64,000 bases of DNA, from assembly GCA_008477525.1 (NCBI GenBank), contig SPDT01000006.1:3933501-3997500 (forward strand), written 5' to 3'. Positions 1-11,981 of the stretch are shown piece after piece. The notes beneath the pieces are model-generated. The model searched no databases and was not told the origin of the DNA. It saw only the letters and a program-made list of their open reading frames with translations. Positions within the stretch are counted from its first letter, which is position 1. The number at the start of each line of letters is the position of its first letter. Both the position numbers and the translations under genes were made by a program. The stretch is from Hypomyces perniciosus. Lineage: Eukaryota; Ascomycota; Sordariomycetes; Hypocreales; Hypocreaceae.

Positions 1-3000
1 GTACGGGGTAGCGTAATGGTAAAACAATTCCGATCGAATCTCTTAGCATCACTGAATCAGAATCTCGACTTTGATGGATCAGAAACAGTCCGAAGCAAGG
101 GAAAACACTTTGAACTGAGACACAATGACGGGCTTCCGTTAGTGCTGGCCTGAATGATCAATCAATTAGAATTTTTTTTGCGGGTGGATCGGGATTAGCG
201 ACTAAGACTTATCTCGCCCTCGTGGCGTTGGTATGGGGTAAGACGACTAAAACAAGCGTCATAATGTCATTTGATATTACTACTCCGTAGTACTACTATG
301 AGACGAGACGGATGGCTCGCGGATAGTTCGGAGACCGGAGAAACGGATCGCGCTCCAGGATTGATAGTAGTAGTAGCAGTATCATAGGCGATACGGTTTT
401 TAGTTTTGAATATGCATGATCATCCTTCCATTTGCTGACTGTGTATCAGATAGCGTTCGTTGGATATAGTTTGAAATGTTCCATGGTTCTGAGCACAACG
501 ACCGGCATAATGATGGTGAGTGATTCAGGGGCAGGGCGGCATATGATTATTTTTTACTTATTTTTTTTTGTTCTCGACTCTCTTGTAGGAGGGGAAGGCG
601 AAAAAAGCAAAAAAAAGCAAAAAAAAAAACCAAGTAGGACATGCATTATTAGTAGTAGGTGCAAAAATTGCGTACTGGACAATTGTAATTGCTTCTGCGT
701 TGTCTCAAAATGATGACGCTGGCTGGCTGGCTGGCTGACATATCGGGATGATCCTCGTAACTGCAAGGGAAACCTATTCAGGCAAAAACACTAGACTCCG
801 TAAAGGCTCCGAAATCCCGGGATTCTGGGTGGTAAGACCACAGGCGTGGAATGACCACTACAAGTACGGAGTAGTACTACCTGAATTTAAACGGTGGATT
901 TTGTTGCTGACTGACATGGGGTTAAGTTAGTTGAACACCAAATCGTGAGACGATCCGGATCATCATGCCAATTCGTCTGTGGCCTTTGTGTACGTCTGTA
1001 TGTAGTATGCAGGTATGCAGTATGTACGAGTACAAGGTTACAAGCTGGGCGCGCCCTGCTTGTTGGTTGCGGGCACACAGGCTTCGATGAGTATTCTAGA
1101 AGAATTCCATGATGATACTAGAAGGGAACTCGAAGACCACAGAGAAGGGAGAGAAAAGCGGGTCATGTGTGTGAGAGGAGGGAGACCGTGTGAGAGTCAT
1201 CCATGATGCATGCCTCCATCTTTTTTGACTGTTCAGATACGCCGTCGTTTTTTTAGGAGACGGCGTTGGAACACAATCTGTGAGTGATGCACGAGTAAGC
1301 AATCCATATACTACGGGCACGAGTAGTACTAATAGTATCATGACAAAAAGAGGTCATCTTAGAACACCTACTGGACTTGTATTGGCACTCATCTGTGATG
1401 GATGGATCGATGGTGCTTATGCTGTATGTACAGAGTGCGTGCTAGCACCAAAACAAGATTGGGGCACAAAAGAAGGTGGCGCAGCGTCGCTTTTTACCGG
1501 CGTCCACTGCGCGCTCCACTGTCATGGACCTCGAGAAAAAGGGTCTGCAGGGCGTTGGCAGAGTTCGTACTGGGCTTCCAGAAGGATTCGCTTACGAGGA
1601 CAGACTCAACACGTCGGATCTACGGAGCACAGCACAGGTGAGGGAGATGTTGAGCTCATCCTCACCGTCTCGCACAGCTGAAGGCATCCGGACACCTTTT
1701 TTGCATGGATGCGTATTTCAGTCGCGTCCTTTCCAAGCGCCACGTTCTCTAAATTCCGCGCCCTCACCCGCCAGCTGAGACGGAGAGAGTGCGTGCAGAT
1801 CCACCAACTTATTCCCTGGTTGTCGCCATAGCCGTAGGTGGCCCTGACCGTGGGCTATCCATGTCATGGATTGGATAGCCTATCAACTATCCCCCCACCC
1901 CTAAACCACGGTGTGGCCCCCCTGTGGATGGGATACTATGTACTAGTATTGCTAGGTACGAGTACGTATTACGGAGCAGTAGTAGCTCTTCGTACAAGCT
2001 GTTTACTATTTTCAGTTACCAAGTGGCTCTCCGTAATACGGCAACAGAAAGGCTCTTGTACGAGAGTACGGAGTAATAGATAAGTGGTAATCGGTTTCGG
2101 GCGACACGACACGGCCGGGTCAAACGTGGACGAGCTCCGAGAAGAGAGTCGAATCCAACAACAGTTACAAAGTAATACTCGTACATATTGGTCCGCCGCC
2201 GCAACTGTATGTATGTATGTATGAGTAGTATATATGTATGTACTACGTCTGCATGCATGGCACACAGTAATAATACTATTATCTGTACTCCGTATACGGA
2301 GTAAAGTACGTAGCAGATGGCCGGGAAAATACCCGTAATAATCACAAAAACCATGTGAAAATGGGTGGTCAATGGACCGGACGAGAGGGAGTTTGGGGCA
2401 CTGTACGGTGCGAGCGGCGGAATAATGAAAAGACTCCCCCGGTGAGCCACTGACCACTGACCACTGAGAGCTGGTGTTACAGCGCTGCTACTGGGATTCG
2501 TGGGCGCTGTTCCTTGCTGCTGGGCCCGGTCCATGGGCTTTGGTTGGCTGGCCGGCCGGAAAGTTCAGCCTGGTTGGTTCGTAAGCCCCGACCCCTCCTA
2601 GAAACGGGGCCCCCTTCGTTGCAGCCTTCTTTTTCTTCATGGAACATTTCTGTGTGTTCCATGACTGGAGTCAATCTGGGCTTGTGCATTAGTGTGGCCC
2701 GCAGGCCGCTTTGGCACAGACATCCATCACAATCCATACAGTGCAGCCGTAGTGCGCAGTGCCTAGTACTGATGTTATTACAGACGATGGCACGGACATT
2801 GACTGGCATTGGGCTCTTGGGATACCAAGATAGGCACTGTCGTGGCCTCTGGATGCTCTTAGCGGGCAATTAATTCTCACCTCAGTCTTCTTGGTCTCCT
2901 CACCTACCTTCATCCACTCCCAATCCGTTCTCTCCACGGAGTCTTAGGCTCTGCGCGCGCCCTGCCCCATTGGCATTGCTTCGTCGGTGTTGACCATGGT

Positions 3001-3090
3001 GTCGTCCGTCAGGCCCCATTGTCCATGACACTTCTGCCCGTTATCCATTCTCCCGTGTCTCCTCTGTCTGTCTGCTTCTACTCCGTACAT
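1..3090. other. Non-coding stretch
   Basis: I see no gene here. The open frames are short, mutually overlapping on both strands, often begin at non-ATG codons and show no recognisable protein. The stretch is rich in GTAC/TACG words and holds six exact copies of TACGGAGTA or its complement (281-289, 865-873, 2067-2075, 2286-2294, 2295-2303, 3079-3087). Short CTGG (about 720-738) and GTAT (about 2206-2222) runs are also present. The 5' part could belong to a gene outside the window. Confidence 0.6.
2286..2303. repeat. 18-bp perfect palindrome of two head-to-head TACTCCGTA motifs
   Basis: The bases TACTCCGTATACGGAGTA read the same on both strands. They are two copies of the dispersed 9-mer found across this window, joined head to head with no spacer. 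It could be a dimeric protein binding site or a small hairpin. No function is known to me. Confidence 0.6.
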
Positions 3091-4326
3091 ACATACGAGC
3101 CGTATTGCGTCTTCGCCCACAGATAACGTGCCCGGGCCCCCTTCTCTTCTCCTCACCACTACTACTCGTACGAGAATACTCTCACGCACACTCGCTCGCT
3201 CTGTCACTCACCCACTCACTCACTCACTCACTTTCTCTCGTCTTCCGTCTCTCTCCTGCGACACGCCCGCTGCCGATCCCTCGAACGGCTGACGACTTGC
3301 CCCTCCAGCAACGAGGACACTAGGCCTGGGGCCCCCCGTCTTTGACAATCTTTCCGAAGCACCTGAGGCCCAGGACTGGCTAGGCCTGCTGGGCAAAGAG
3401 ACCAGAAAACAGACTAGAAGCACGACGGCACGACTAGACTCTCCTCGCTATCCACTGTGCTGCGTCGCCTAAACTCTCGACTCGGGGCCCTCCCTCCCAC
3501 TAAAACCCAAGCTGCCAGCAGCGCCCAGCACGAAGCGCCCAGCACACAGCTCATAGCACAGCTGCATCGAAGCACCTCCAGCGCTATCTAGCAGCCACAT
3601 CCCGCCACCCTCTGCGACATCTGATTTGCGCCTGGCGTTCCCCCAAGAAACCAAGAAAAAAACCTCCAGGCCGGCTTGCCCCCTCTAGACCCGCCCTCGT
3701 GCGCCAAGCTTGCCGTCCGACGTCTCAGAGACAAGAACCACCCTCTGGTGCAACTTCACGGTCGCCTTTGTTTCTTCTCTCTGCCCCTCTGCATTTGCTT
3801 CGGCACGCCTACTCGACGATACCAAGCAGCCCTTCCATATTGTGTGTATGTGCGTGTGCACGGCAAGGAGCACCATCGTTTTTTCCTCCGCAGATCTCGT
3901 CCGCCACGAACCGACGACTTTGAATTCCAGACCTCGCTTTCGCTCCTGTCATTGATTCCCTTCGAACTCGCACGTTTTTTTGCGCCTTCTTACAGGACTA
4001 CTTCTCGCCGTGTGTCTTCTTGTCGCCATCGGCCGCACCGTCGCACGACCTTAAAATCACCACCACCTTCCCTTCATCCCACGACCGATTCGTACGATTG
4101 ACCGTTCCCTTCTCTCCTCGACCTCGATTCTCGTGTCGCCCTTTGTCGATTGCTTATTCTACGGCCGCTTGCAATTCCATCTCGACTCGGTTACCATCGT
4201 CCCTCGAGGAATCTCGTCCGCTCAATTGCACCCTGCTCGTCGCGCCCTCGATCCTCGCGCTCGGTACCTTTGCCCGTGTGGTCAACGTGCTCCAGTCGCG
4301 AGACTGGTAGCCTCCCGTTGCCCACC
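3091..4326 (+). promoter_or_regulatory. Pyrimidine-rich promoter/leader of the phosphodiesterase gene
   Basis: The 1.2 kb before the phosphodiesterase start is strongly C/T-rich on the + strand, including a CACT run at about 3203-3232 and long CTCTT/CCTTC tracts to 4300. Such tracts are typical of filamentous-fungal promoters and 5' leaders of regulatory genes. Several short out-of-frame ATG frames lie in it and could act as uORFs if the leader is transcribed this far. The transcription start cannot be fixed from sequence. Confidence 0.45.
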
Positions 4327-7183
4327 ATGGACAGTCTCGTATGTCATGTCATCTACGTCAATCGCAGTGTTGGCGAGGATCGGCTGCTGCGCGCCATTCC
4401 CGACGATCCTGTGTCTTCGCCAACGGGCACTGTCTCCGATTGGCAGCGGGACCGCGTTCGAGAACTTGTCCAACCTCTGCTGGATACCTTTGGTGACGGT
4501 TTGTTTCGCCTGTTGTGAGCGCTCGGCGCTGCCGTTTTGCTAACTTTGTCACACAGTCCACGTGTGCGCCACCGGCGCGGCTTGCATGGAGAAGCTGCTT
4601 CAACTCCATGACGCCGGATCAATGGTGAACATGACGCCGACGATTGTCTTATTAGACACACCCCACGATGAATGGATACCAGACCCCTACTGGATGATGG
4701 ATTCCTGCTCGCCCCACTCCGAGATGGCGAACCGTGACGCCGAGATTCATACTCCGGACGAGAACCTTTATGGCCTAAACCTTCTACAAAGGCTCATCAC
4801 CGAGGCGCATCTGCGAAGCATCTCGAAGCTAGTCGTCCCTATCCCCATCATTAGCTACTCCGAGACGCGCGAACAAATGACTGACGGTACCGTCGAACCA
4901 TTCTCAAGTACTACCAATACTCTGGCAGCCAACCGCCGACTGATAAGAAGATGTCTGGACCTTGGCGCCGTCGACGTGATCATGAGTCCTCTGAACTCCA
5001 AGTGTATTACAACATTGGAGATATGTGCTTATAAGGCCCATAGGGACGCTGCCAGGGACCAGCAGGCGCTATTGGAGATGACCAGAGGCCGAAAGCGATC
5101 TTGGGTTGGGGTCAACGAACAGAAGCCGTTTGCCTACCTTCGCGAAGCCATGGTCTCCGGCCTCATGAATGGCATCTGCCGTCTAAATGCCGAGGACGAC
5201 CAAATCGCTGGCGCACGCATCGAGGTTTCATCCGAACGCCAGGCTGTTATTGCCGATGCCGTGGGTCACTGGCATTTTGATGCTCATGCCTTCTCCGACG
5301 ATGAGCTGTTGGTCGCTGCTATGCAGATGTTTAAGCATGCATTGGCCGTGCCAGAACTTGAGAGGTGGCGGATACCAGCAGGTTAGTGATCAACCACATG
5401 CACCCGCCCACCAGTGGATCATGCTAACCAATTGACGTACAGACCAGCTGATCAGCTACCTTGTCGCTTGTCGGGCGGCATACAATAGCTTTGTTCCATA
5501 CCACAACTTCCGCCATGTGGTGGACGTGCTCCAGGCGACCTTCCATTTCCTTGTTCATATTGGCGCTCTGCCACCATACCCACCAAGAAATTCACCAATC
5601 TCATTTGTTGCTGGGAAGTCCCCAATCGCGACGCTGCTAAGCCCTGTTGAGGGATTGACGCTTCTCATCACAGCAATTGGCCATGATGTTGGTCATCCCG
5701 GAGTCAATAACGGCTTTCTCACGACATTAAACGCGCCGCTGGCACAACTCTACAACGACCGTTCCGTTTTGGAGTCTTTCCATTGCGCCGCGTATTCACA
5801 GATTCTCCGCAGGTATTGGCCATCCGTCTTTGAAGACAGGAAGATGCGAAATTTGATGATTAGCTCTATCCTGGCGACTGACATGGGCCTTCATTTTGAT
5901 TATATGAAGAAACTTGGTGCCCTTCAGGAAAAACTGCAGGACAATAACAGCACCGATGGCTGGAACGGTCGCCAGGCTGAAGAAAACAAGATTCTCGCTT
6001 GCTCATTGCTAATCAAATGCGCAGATATCAGCAACGTGGTATGTTGACAATGAGACAAGAATGATTGAGCAGCCCGGAAATACTAATAATGTTGCAGGCG
6101 AGGCACTACGACACTGCGTTGAAGTGGATGCACATTTTGTCGGAGGAATTCTCCAGACAAGCTTCTATGGAGGAGGAACTCGAAATCAAGTCGTCACTGT
6201 TGGCACCGCCAAAGAAGGATACCATATCCCTGTCCACCGCTCAACTCGGTTTCATGAATATGTTTGCAATACCGCTGTTCCAGGGCGTCGCCGATATTAT
6301 GCCAGCGATGAGGTACACGGTGGATGAGCTTCAAATCAACAAGCGACTTTTCGAGAATAGGATGCAAGGAGAGAAGGCCAAGGAAGCCCAGACGATGACT
6401 GAAGACAAGCGTAGACGGCGATTACTACGAGAAGGCACGTTTTCACCCAGAACTAGAAGTTTTATGATTGAAAATGACGGCGAGGCCAAGAGTTCGACTC
6501 CAGAGAGCGATAAGACAACCAGAGATGGTATGGCGGAGTTGCGGGCCAGGATTCAGCCGGCCCTGGTGGACGTCCAGCATCGGGAGGAACATGACATATC
6601 GCCAGCACCGAGCCCATCAACGGCAAAATCATGTCAGGACCCTCATACCCCTATCGAACATGAGGAAGTCAACGGTATGGCCTACGGAGCCATCTCGTCA
6701 TTTGATGCAGTGAGGGAACTCGCGGATAGCGATCCGTTCAACTGTCACAGCAAAGTGGATGACTCGGTGGACGACGCCAAATTAATTTCATCGGAACGGC
6801 ACAGGATTAGTGAAACGACGGAAGGCAGTGCATCAGGAGGTTATCCCGGGGATTGGGCATCACAGGCTACGAGCGCAGCGACCGGCAAGATCACACTCTC
6901 GCCAAGTACGCAAGGCACCAGCATTGTCAGCAACGAGTCCATGGAACACACACTCAGCGTGCCTGGGCTGAACATGTCGCCACGGAGCACCAAAGGGTCG
7001 CCGTCATCAGCGCACAGGGAGATGGGACCTGGGGATGAAGATTTGTCATCTCACTGCGGGAGTATTGGCAAGGCTGAAGGCAAGACGCTTAAGAAGAGGC
7101 CGAGCAGGTTCAGGATGAAGGACTTTCCTTTCTTTAGGAGAAGCAAAGGAACGAGCCCTCCATTTCCAGCTACTGATACATGA
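4327..7183 (+). CDS. pdeH: 3',5'-cyclic-nucleotide phosphodiesterase (high-affinity, HD-domain class I)
   Basis: This enzyme hydrolyses cAMP to AMP and so dampens PKA signalling. Exons are 4327-4498, 4557-5381, 5443-6038 and 6098-7183, giving 892 aa. The start ATG sits in CCCACCATGG and opens the only frame that splices through. The class I catalytic signature lies in exon 3: HNFRH (about residues 353-357), GHDVGHPG with the metal-binding His-Asp (about 412-419), and later KCADISN (about 523-529). Residues about 60-290 resemble a degenerate response-regulator receiver fold (TIVLLDTP, then LVVPIPIIS, then LGAVDVIMSPLN). The last about 270 residues are low-complexity, Ser/Thr-rich, ending in a basic stretch. 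The size fits Sordariomycete PdeH-type enzymes and exceeds yeast Pde2 (about 526 aa). The symbol rests on family resemblance, not on a search. Confidence 0.93.
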
Positions 7184-8292
7184 CGTTGCAAAAAATCGCC
7201 GAGAGAGCTTGCGACGACCAAAAAAGCACCAAGAGCAAAAGCAGCTATTCCTGCCATAAACAAAAGGGCCCCAGGGCAACGAAGATTACGCCGATGACTG
7301 ATGAATAAGGCCAAATACCAGTAACCCGTACTTTCCGGGTTAAGCAGATGAAGATCATTTCCATGATCTCTCAGCAACCGCCGTGGAAGCAGCCCAGGCA
7401 GTTGATGAAATTGTATAATACGAGCGGGCATCGCTTGAGCACTACTCCGCGCAGAGATGCTGGCTTGATCTTTCCATTTTGGGGGACAACAAGAAGGACA
7501 AACCTGGACGTATATATATCTATACCTATCCTGTATATATACTTGGTGGGAACGGCGATGAGTGTATACCCTTAGGATTCGGAAGGGATGTTGTTTGATT
7601 AGGGCGTGTTCCAATTTTTTTCTTTGTTGTTACCCGGCCACTCACAGTTTTCAGCATTGGGCTGATGCGATGTTCACCATCAAAGCATGTATGACAGGAG
7701 AAGGGACTGGTTGTGATAGAGGCCTATCGGTGGCAGGAGTCAAGGGTTAAAGAACGGGCTGCAGGGATAGGCGGGTGGATGGTTGGGTTAGGGCACAGAG
7801 GAACACGCATCATGCTGGGACTGTGCAAGCACAACTGCACCTGTGTTTGGTATATGGACTGAATTTGAATACACGTTATTACGACGCGCAAACATGGATG
7901 GATGAAGTCGACTGGGTGATGAACTTGACGTGAGGAATATGTCCGGATTCAACTGGACGAGGAATTGTCTGATTCGACATGCTGCTGTCTCGGAGACTTT
8001 TGACAATGATTCATAGATAATACTACTAATGTAAGCAGCAAGAATACGAAGCAGGCTACGACCAGAGACAGGTCATCCTACAGCGCGATATACTATTTCT
8101 GTAACCAAAATCCACATACCGAGGCAGACACATGTCGAGGTCCAGGGCGGAGATAAGATATCGGTGCTAACGGTACGATGTCTGTCACTTACATCCGAAG
8201 GATCTGTCTAGTGCGAAGTCTGTCAGACCAAAATCCAGCAAAATGTGAGCCCACACTGTGCGTGTGGATAAGTGACGACAAAGTTGTATGCA

Positions 8293-8294
8293 TA

Positions 8295-8326
<32 letters not shown>
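8293..8326. repeat. TA dinucleotide microsatellite
   Basis: This is a run of alternating T and A with one phase slip near 8302, directly followed by a TACTCCGTA motif. It is non-coding. Confidence 0.85.
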
Positions 8327-8327
<1 letters not shown>

Positions 8328-8970
8328 CTCCGTATATTCTACCCCGCATTTCGTTTAAGTCTGATGGCTCCACTAGGAGTTGTTTAGTTCGAGTAATGGT
8401 TGTTTAGCCTGGTTTTTCTTCTTAATGGGGATAGAAGGGTGGTGAGGTTGGAAGTTGGAGGTTGCATGATGGATGCACGGAGTACAGGATACCTGTACTC
8501 CCTAGTATTAGCTAGGTAGTTTATGTCTAGCTGTTGGTGGAACGAATTGAGCCGCGTGTCGAACGTTGAAGGGCAAACATACATTGTTACGCCTGTTCCT
8601 GGCGCGTGCTCCTCGGAATTGTTTGTGTTGCTCCCTATATAGATAGACGTGGGACAAAGGGCAATGGTTCATGGAGAAATAAGCTATGTGGATCCAGCCG
8701 AGATCAAGAGTTTCCGAGCTGTTGTCGCCCCGATTTTAGCTCGATTCCTTTTCCTCCTCCTCCTCCTCCTCCTCTTCCTAGACCACTGAGCGGCGATGAG
8801 CAATCGTGGCTTTCTCCCCCCTTCCCCCTAGTTTTTGCGATATCCTGTAAGGCACTCTGCAAGTGACGCGTGGTTTTGACAGTTACACGATTGTGGAGCA
8901 GCCAACAAGCCGTGTTGGAGCGCTATCCCTGTCTGTATAGGTACCCAGGTACCATTACGGGATGCAATGC

Positions 8971-8994
8971 ACAAGCACAAGCACAAGCACAAGC
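8971..8994. repeat. ACAAGC x4 tandem repeat
   Basis: Four perfect hexanucleotide units lie in the presumed promoter of the alcohol oxidase gene, about 500 bp before its ATG. Confidence 0.85.
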
Positions 8995-9488
8995 TGGGAG
9001 CAGGCGTCATTGATTTGACGCTCAGTTCCGAGGCAAGGGAGGTGCCAAGGTTGCTGCAGCTGCCAGCCCAGACCATTGCCCTGGGCTGTTGTCCTAAGCT
9101 GTTGTACGAGTAGTACGGAGTACGTACTTTGTACATACCCTAGTCGAGCCTGAGGTGGATGGGCTGTGAACTTCCTATTACGAGTAGGTGGCATCATCAG
9201 GTTATAAGGAGCGGCTTCCCGCCCGCTTGGAGGCTTCATTTCTCCTTCGCTTCCTCATCCTTGGCATACCCACCCGTGCATTAAGGTATATGGGATTTCT
9301 GTAACACTGCGTTAGCATCAAGCCGATTGGTTCCTCGAAACTCAAAAGAGGAGAATAGAAGGAAGGATATAAGAAGAAGTGGGTGTTGTAACGCAGACAA
9401 CTAATTAACGGGCGACTATACTGTGGTGGAACACATCTGACAACTACCTCACCTCGAGATTGACCCAGAGGCACATACATTCGTCACT

Positions 9489-11981
9489 ATGGCAGCCTCA
9501 GAGCAACTCGTCCCTGACGCCACGCCTCTTCCTCCAGTCCCGTCTGGGGACTTCATGTCCCAGGAGCAGTGGGATACATTCTTCGCTCTCCTCGACGGCG
9601 CTCTCCCGTCCATCGCCCCAGCATCCACTGTCAAGGACCCGGCTGGCCAAATCTCTATTCCAGATGCCGAGTTCGACGGAATCGTGGACCGGATCACAAG
9701 CTCATTAGACGGCGCGCCTACGAAAGAGGCAATTGTCGAGTATCTCGGCTATCGACCTACTCAAGATCCCCGGTTCCGCGAGGATTGCCAGCGGACTCTG
9801 GCAGCGTCGCCTCAGAGGCTTAAACTTGCCGGGGTCTTGGGATTATTAGGGTAAGTCATCTTTCGCATGATGCTATGAGAGAACAGCTGAGTGGGGTGGG
9901 CCGACGGTTCACTGACTTCCGGCCATAGGACTCATGTTGGAAGCATGTTCTTCACAGGGTATTGGCAGCCCATCACTAAACAGCCAGCCCGCGTCCGTGA
10001 AGCCATCCTAAAGTCATGGACCACGTCCAGGCTCACTGTGCTGAAGATGCTCGCGAAGACGCTCTTGATCATAGCTCAGAAGGCAAACGGCACTGTCAAC
10101 CCCTATTTGGAGAAACTGTCTGGATACACCGATACTCCCAAGGACTGGAAAGCAGTCCCGGGCTATGATTTCAATTTCCTCCAAATAGATCCTGGAACCA
10201 GTGTCCACGAACTTACCACGGATGTTGTAGTTGTTGGCTCTGGCTATGGAGGTGGTGTATGTGCGAAGAATCTAGCTGAGGCTGGCCACAAGGTGCTTGT
10301 TGTTGACAAGGGGTACTACTTCCCCCCTACCCAACTTCCCATGACTCAGGAAGCAGGGCTGAGGTATCTTTTTGATCGAGGCGGCGCTTATATGAGTGAA
10401 GACGCCAGTATGGGGGTCATGTGCGGTGGTACCTGGGGCGGTGGTGGCACAGTCAACTGGAGTGTATGCCTCAAGCTTCAAGACTTTGTCCGTCAGGAAT
10501 GGGCTGACGGCGGGCTTTCACTGTTCACATCTCCCGAATTCGACGAGTGCATGGATCGCGTTTGGAAGTTCGTCGGTGCAAGCGCTGATGGAATTCGCCA
10601 CAACCACCGCAACAACGTGTTGCTAGAAGGGTCAAAGAAACTAGGCTGGCATGCTGCTGAGGCTAACCAGAACACAGCCGGCAAAGAGCATGACTGCGGC
10701 CACTGTCACTTGGGCTGTGGATCGGCAGGGAAGAGGGGTCCGGCAGTGTCCTGGTTGCCTGCTGCTGCCGAGGTTGGCGCCGAGTTTATGGAGGGTTTCC
10801 GTGTGGACAGGGTGCTCTTTGCTGATGATGGGGTGACTGCTACTGGCATCGAAGGCTTGTGGACATCGAGAGACGCAGAGGGTGGTGTACACCGAGCGGC
10901 AAGCGAGCAGACACAGAGACGGGTTGTCATCAGAGCGAAGAAGGTCATCGTTTCCGCGGGAACCTTGTGGAGCCCCATCGTTCTGCTGAACAGCGGCATC
11001 AAGGCAAGTCTTCCCTGTCAACCATAAGTGACTCACATCACATTGCATGTTGTCACCTAGCTTTCTCGATGGCGACAAATGAGCTAACATAAACCCCCTC
11101 TAGAACCCCCATCTGGGATCTAACCTGCACGTCCACCCGGTCAATTGTCTTACGGCCGTACACCGGGAGGAAACTCGGCCTTGGGAAGGTGGCATCATCA
11201 CAGCCTACAGTGGGGAGTTTGAGAATCTTGATGGCAAGGGCCATGGCGTGAAGCTGGAGCCATTATGCATGGTGGTAAGTTGTTCGTCGTTGGGCAGCCA
11301 TAACAGCAGACGCCTAGGCGTGAGCATCCATTAGGTGAAAGGGATTGCTGACCGAGACATGACCAGCCATATCTGATCCTCGCCGTGCAAGGTTGGAGAG
11401 GTGGGCTTGATGCCAAGCTGCTGGGAATGAAGTATCACCATCTCAGCGGTTATATCTCATTGGGCCGGGATCGTGACACGGGCCGGGTGTATCCCGACCC
11501 AGACACAGGAGAGCCTCGCATCGAATACACCACGTCCGATTTTGACCGCGAGCACACGCTGGACGGCGTGCAGGCGCTGGCGAAGATTTGCTACGTCAGT
11601 GGCGCGACAGAGATCCATACCAATTTCCCCGGCATGGCCCCATTCATGCCCGACCCTGTCATGCAAGAGAAGCTCGGCGAGGGCAAGGACCCTGAATTCT
11701 CAGACAGGGCCTTTGGCAGGTGGCTGCAGGAGATGCGGAGGATTGGCAACAAGCCGCCAGTGGCCATCTTCTCGTCGGCGCATCAGATGGGCACATGTCG
11801 AATGGGTGCCAACGAGGGCTCTGGAGTGGTGGACGAGAGGGGCCATGTGTGGGGGACGAAGAATCTGTTTGTTGCAGATGCCAGTGTGTTCCCGAGCGCG
11901 AGTGGTGTCAACCCCATGGTGACAATCATGTCGATTGCCGATTGGATCTCTCGTGGCGTGGCGAAGGAGCTGTCTGTGTGA
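9489..11981 (+). CDS. Long-chain fatty alcohol oxidase (GMC oxidoreductase, FAD-dependent)
   Basis: It is predicted to oxidise long-chain alcohols to aldehydes with release of H2O2, usually at peroxisome or ER membranes. Exons are 9489-9850, 9929-11003, 11104-11274 and 11367-11981 (740 aa). The FAD-binding motif VVVGSGYGGGVC is at about residues 220-231. The GMC C-terminal region carries SSAHQMGTCRMG and then ASGVNPMVTIMS, with the active-site His and Asn region. The N-terminal 200 residues before the Rossmann fold are typical of the FAO subfamily and not of glucose/choline oxidases. The second intron starts GC (AAG/GCAAGT) instead of GT; only this donor joins the conserved NSGIK-NPHLGSNLHVHPV segment in frame. 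Catalase at 21-22.6 kb would remove its H2O2, but the two genes are 9 kb apart and I infer no cluster. Confidence 0.92.

Larger units (their letters stand above)
7184..9488. other. Intergenic stretch with microsatellites
   Basis: This lies between two + strand genes: the 3' end of the phosphodiesterase gene and the promoter of the alcohol oxidase gene. No convincing gene is present. It holds a TA microsatellite (about 8293-8326), a TCC run (about 8751-8775), four ACAAGC units (8971-8994) and exact TACGGAGTA motifs at about 8327-8335 and at 9114-9122. Confidence 0.55.

Noticed and set aside
5..45. AGCGTAATGGTAAAAC at the left edge resembling a tRNA D-arm
   Set aside because: No matching anticodon arm or T-arm follows.
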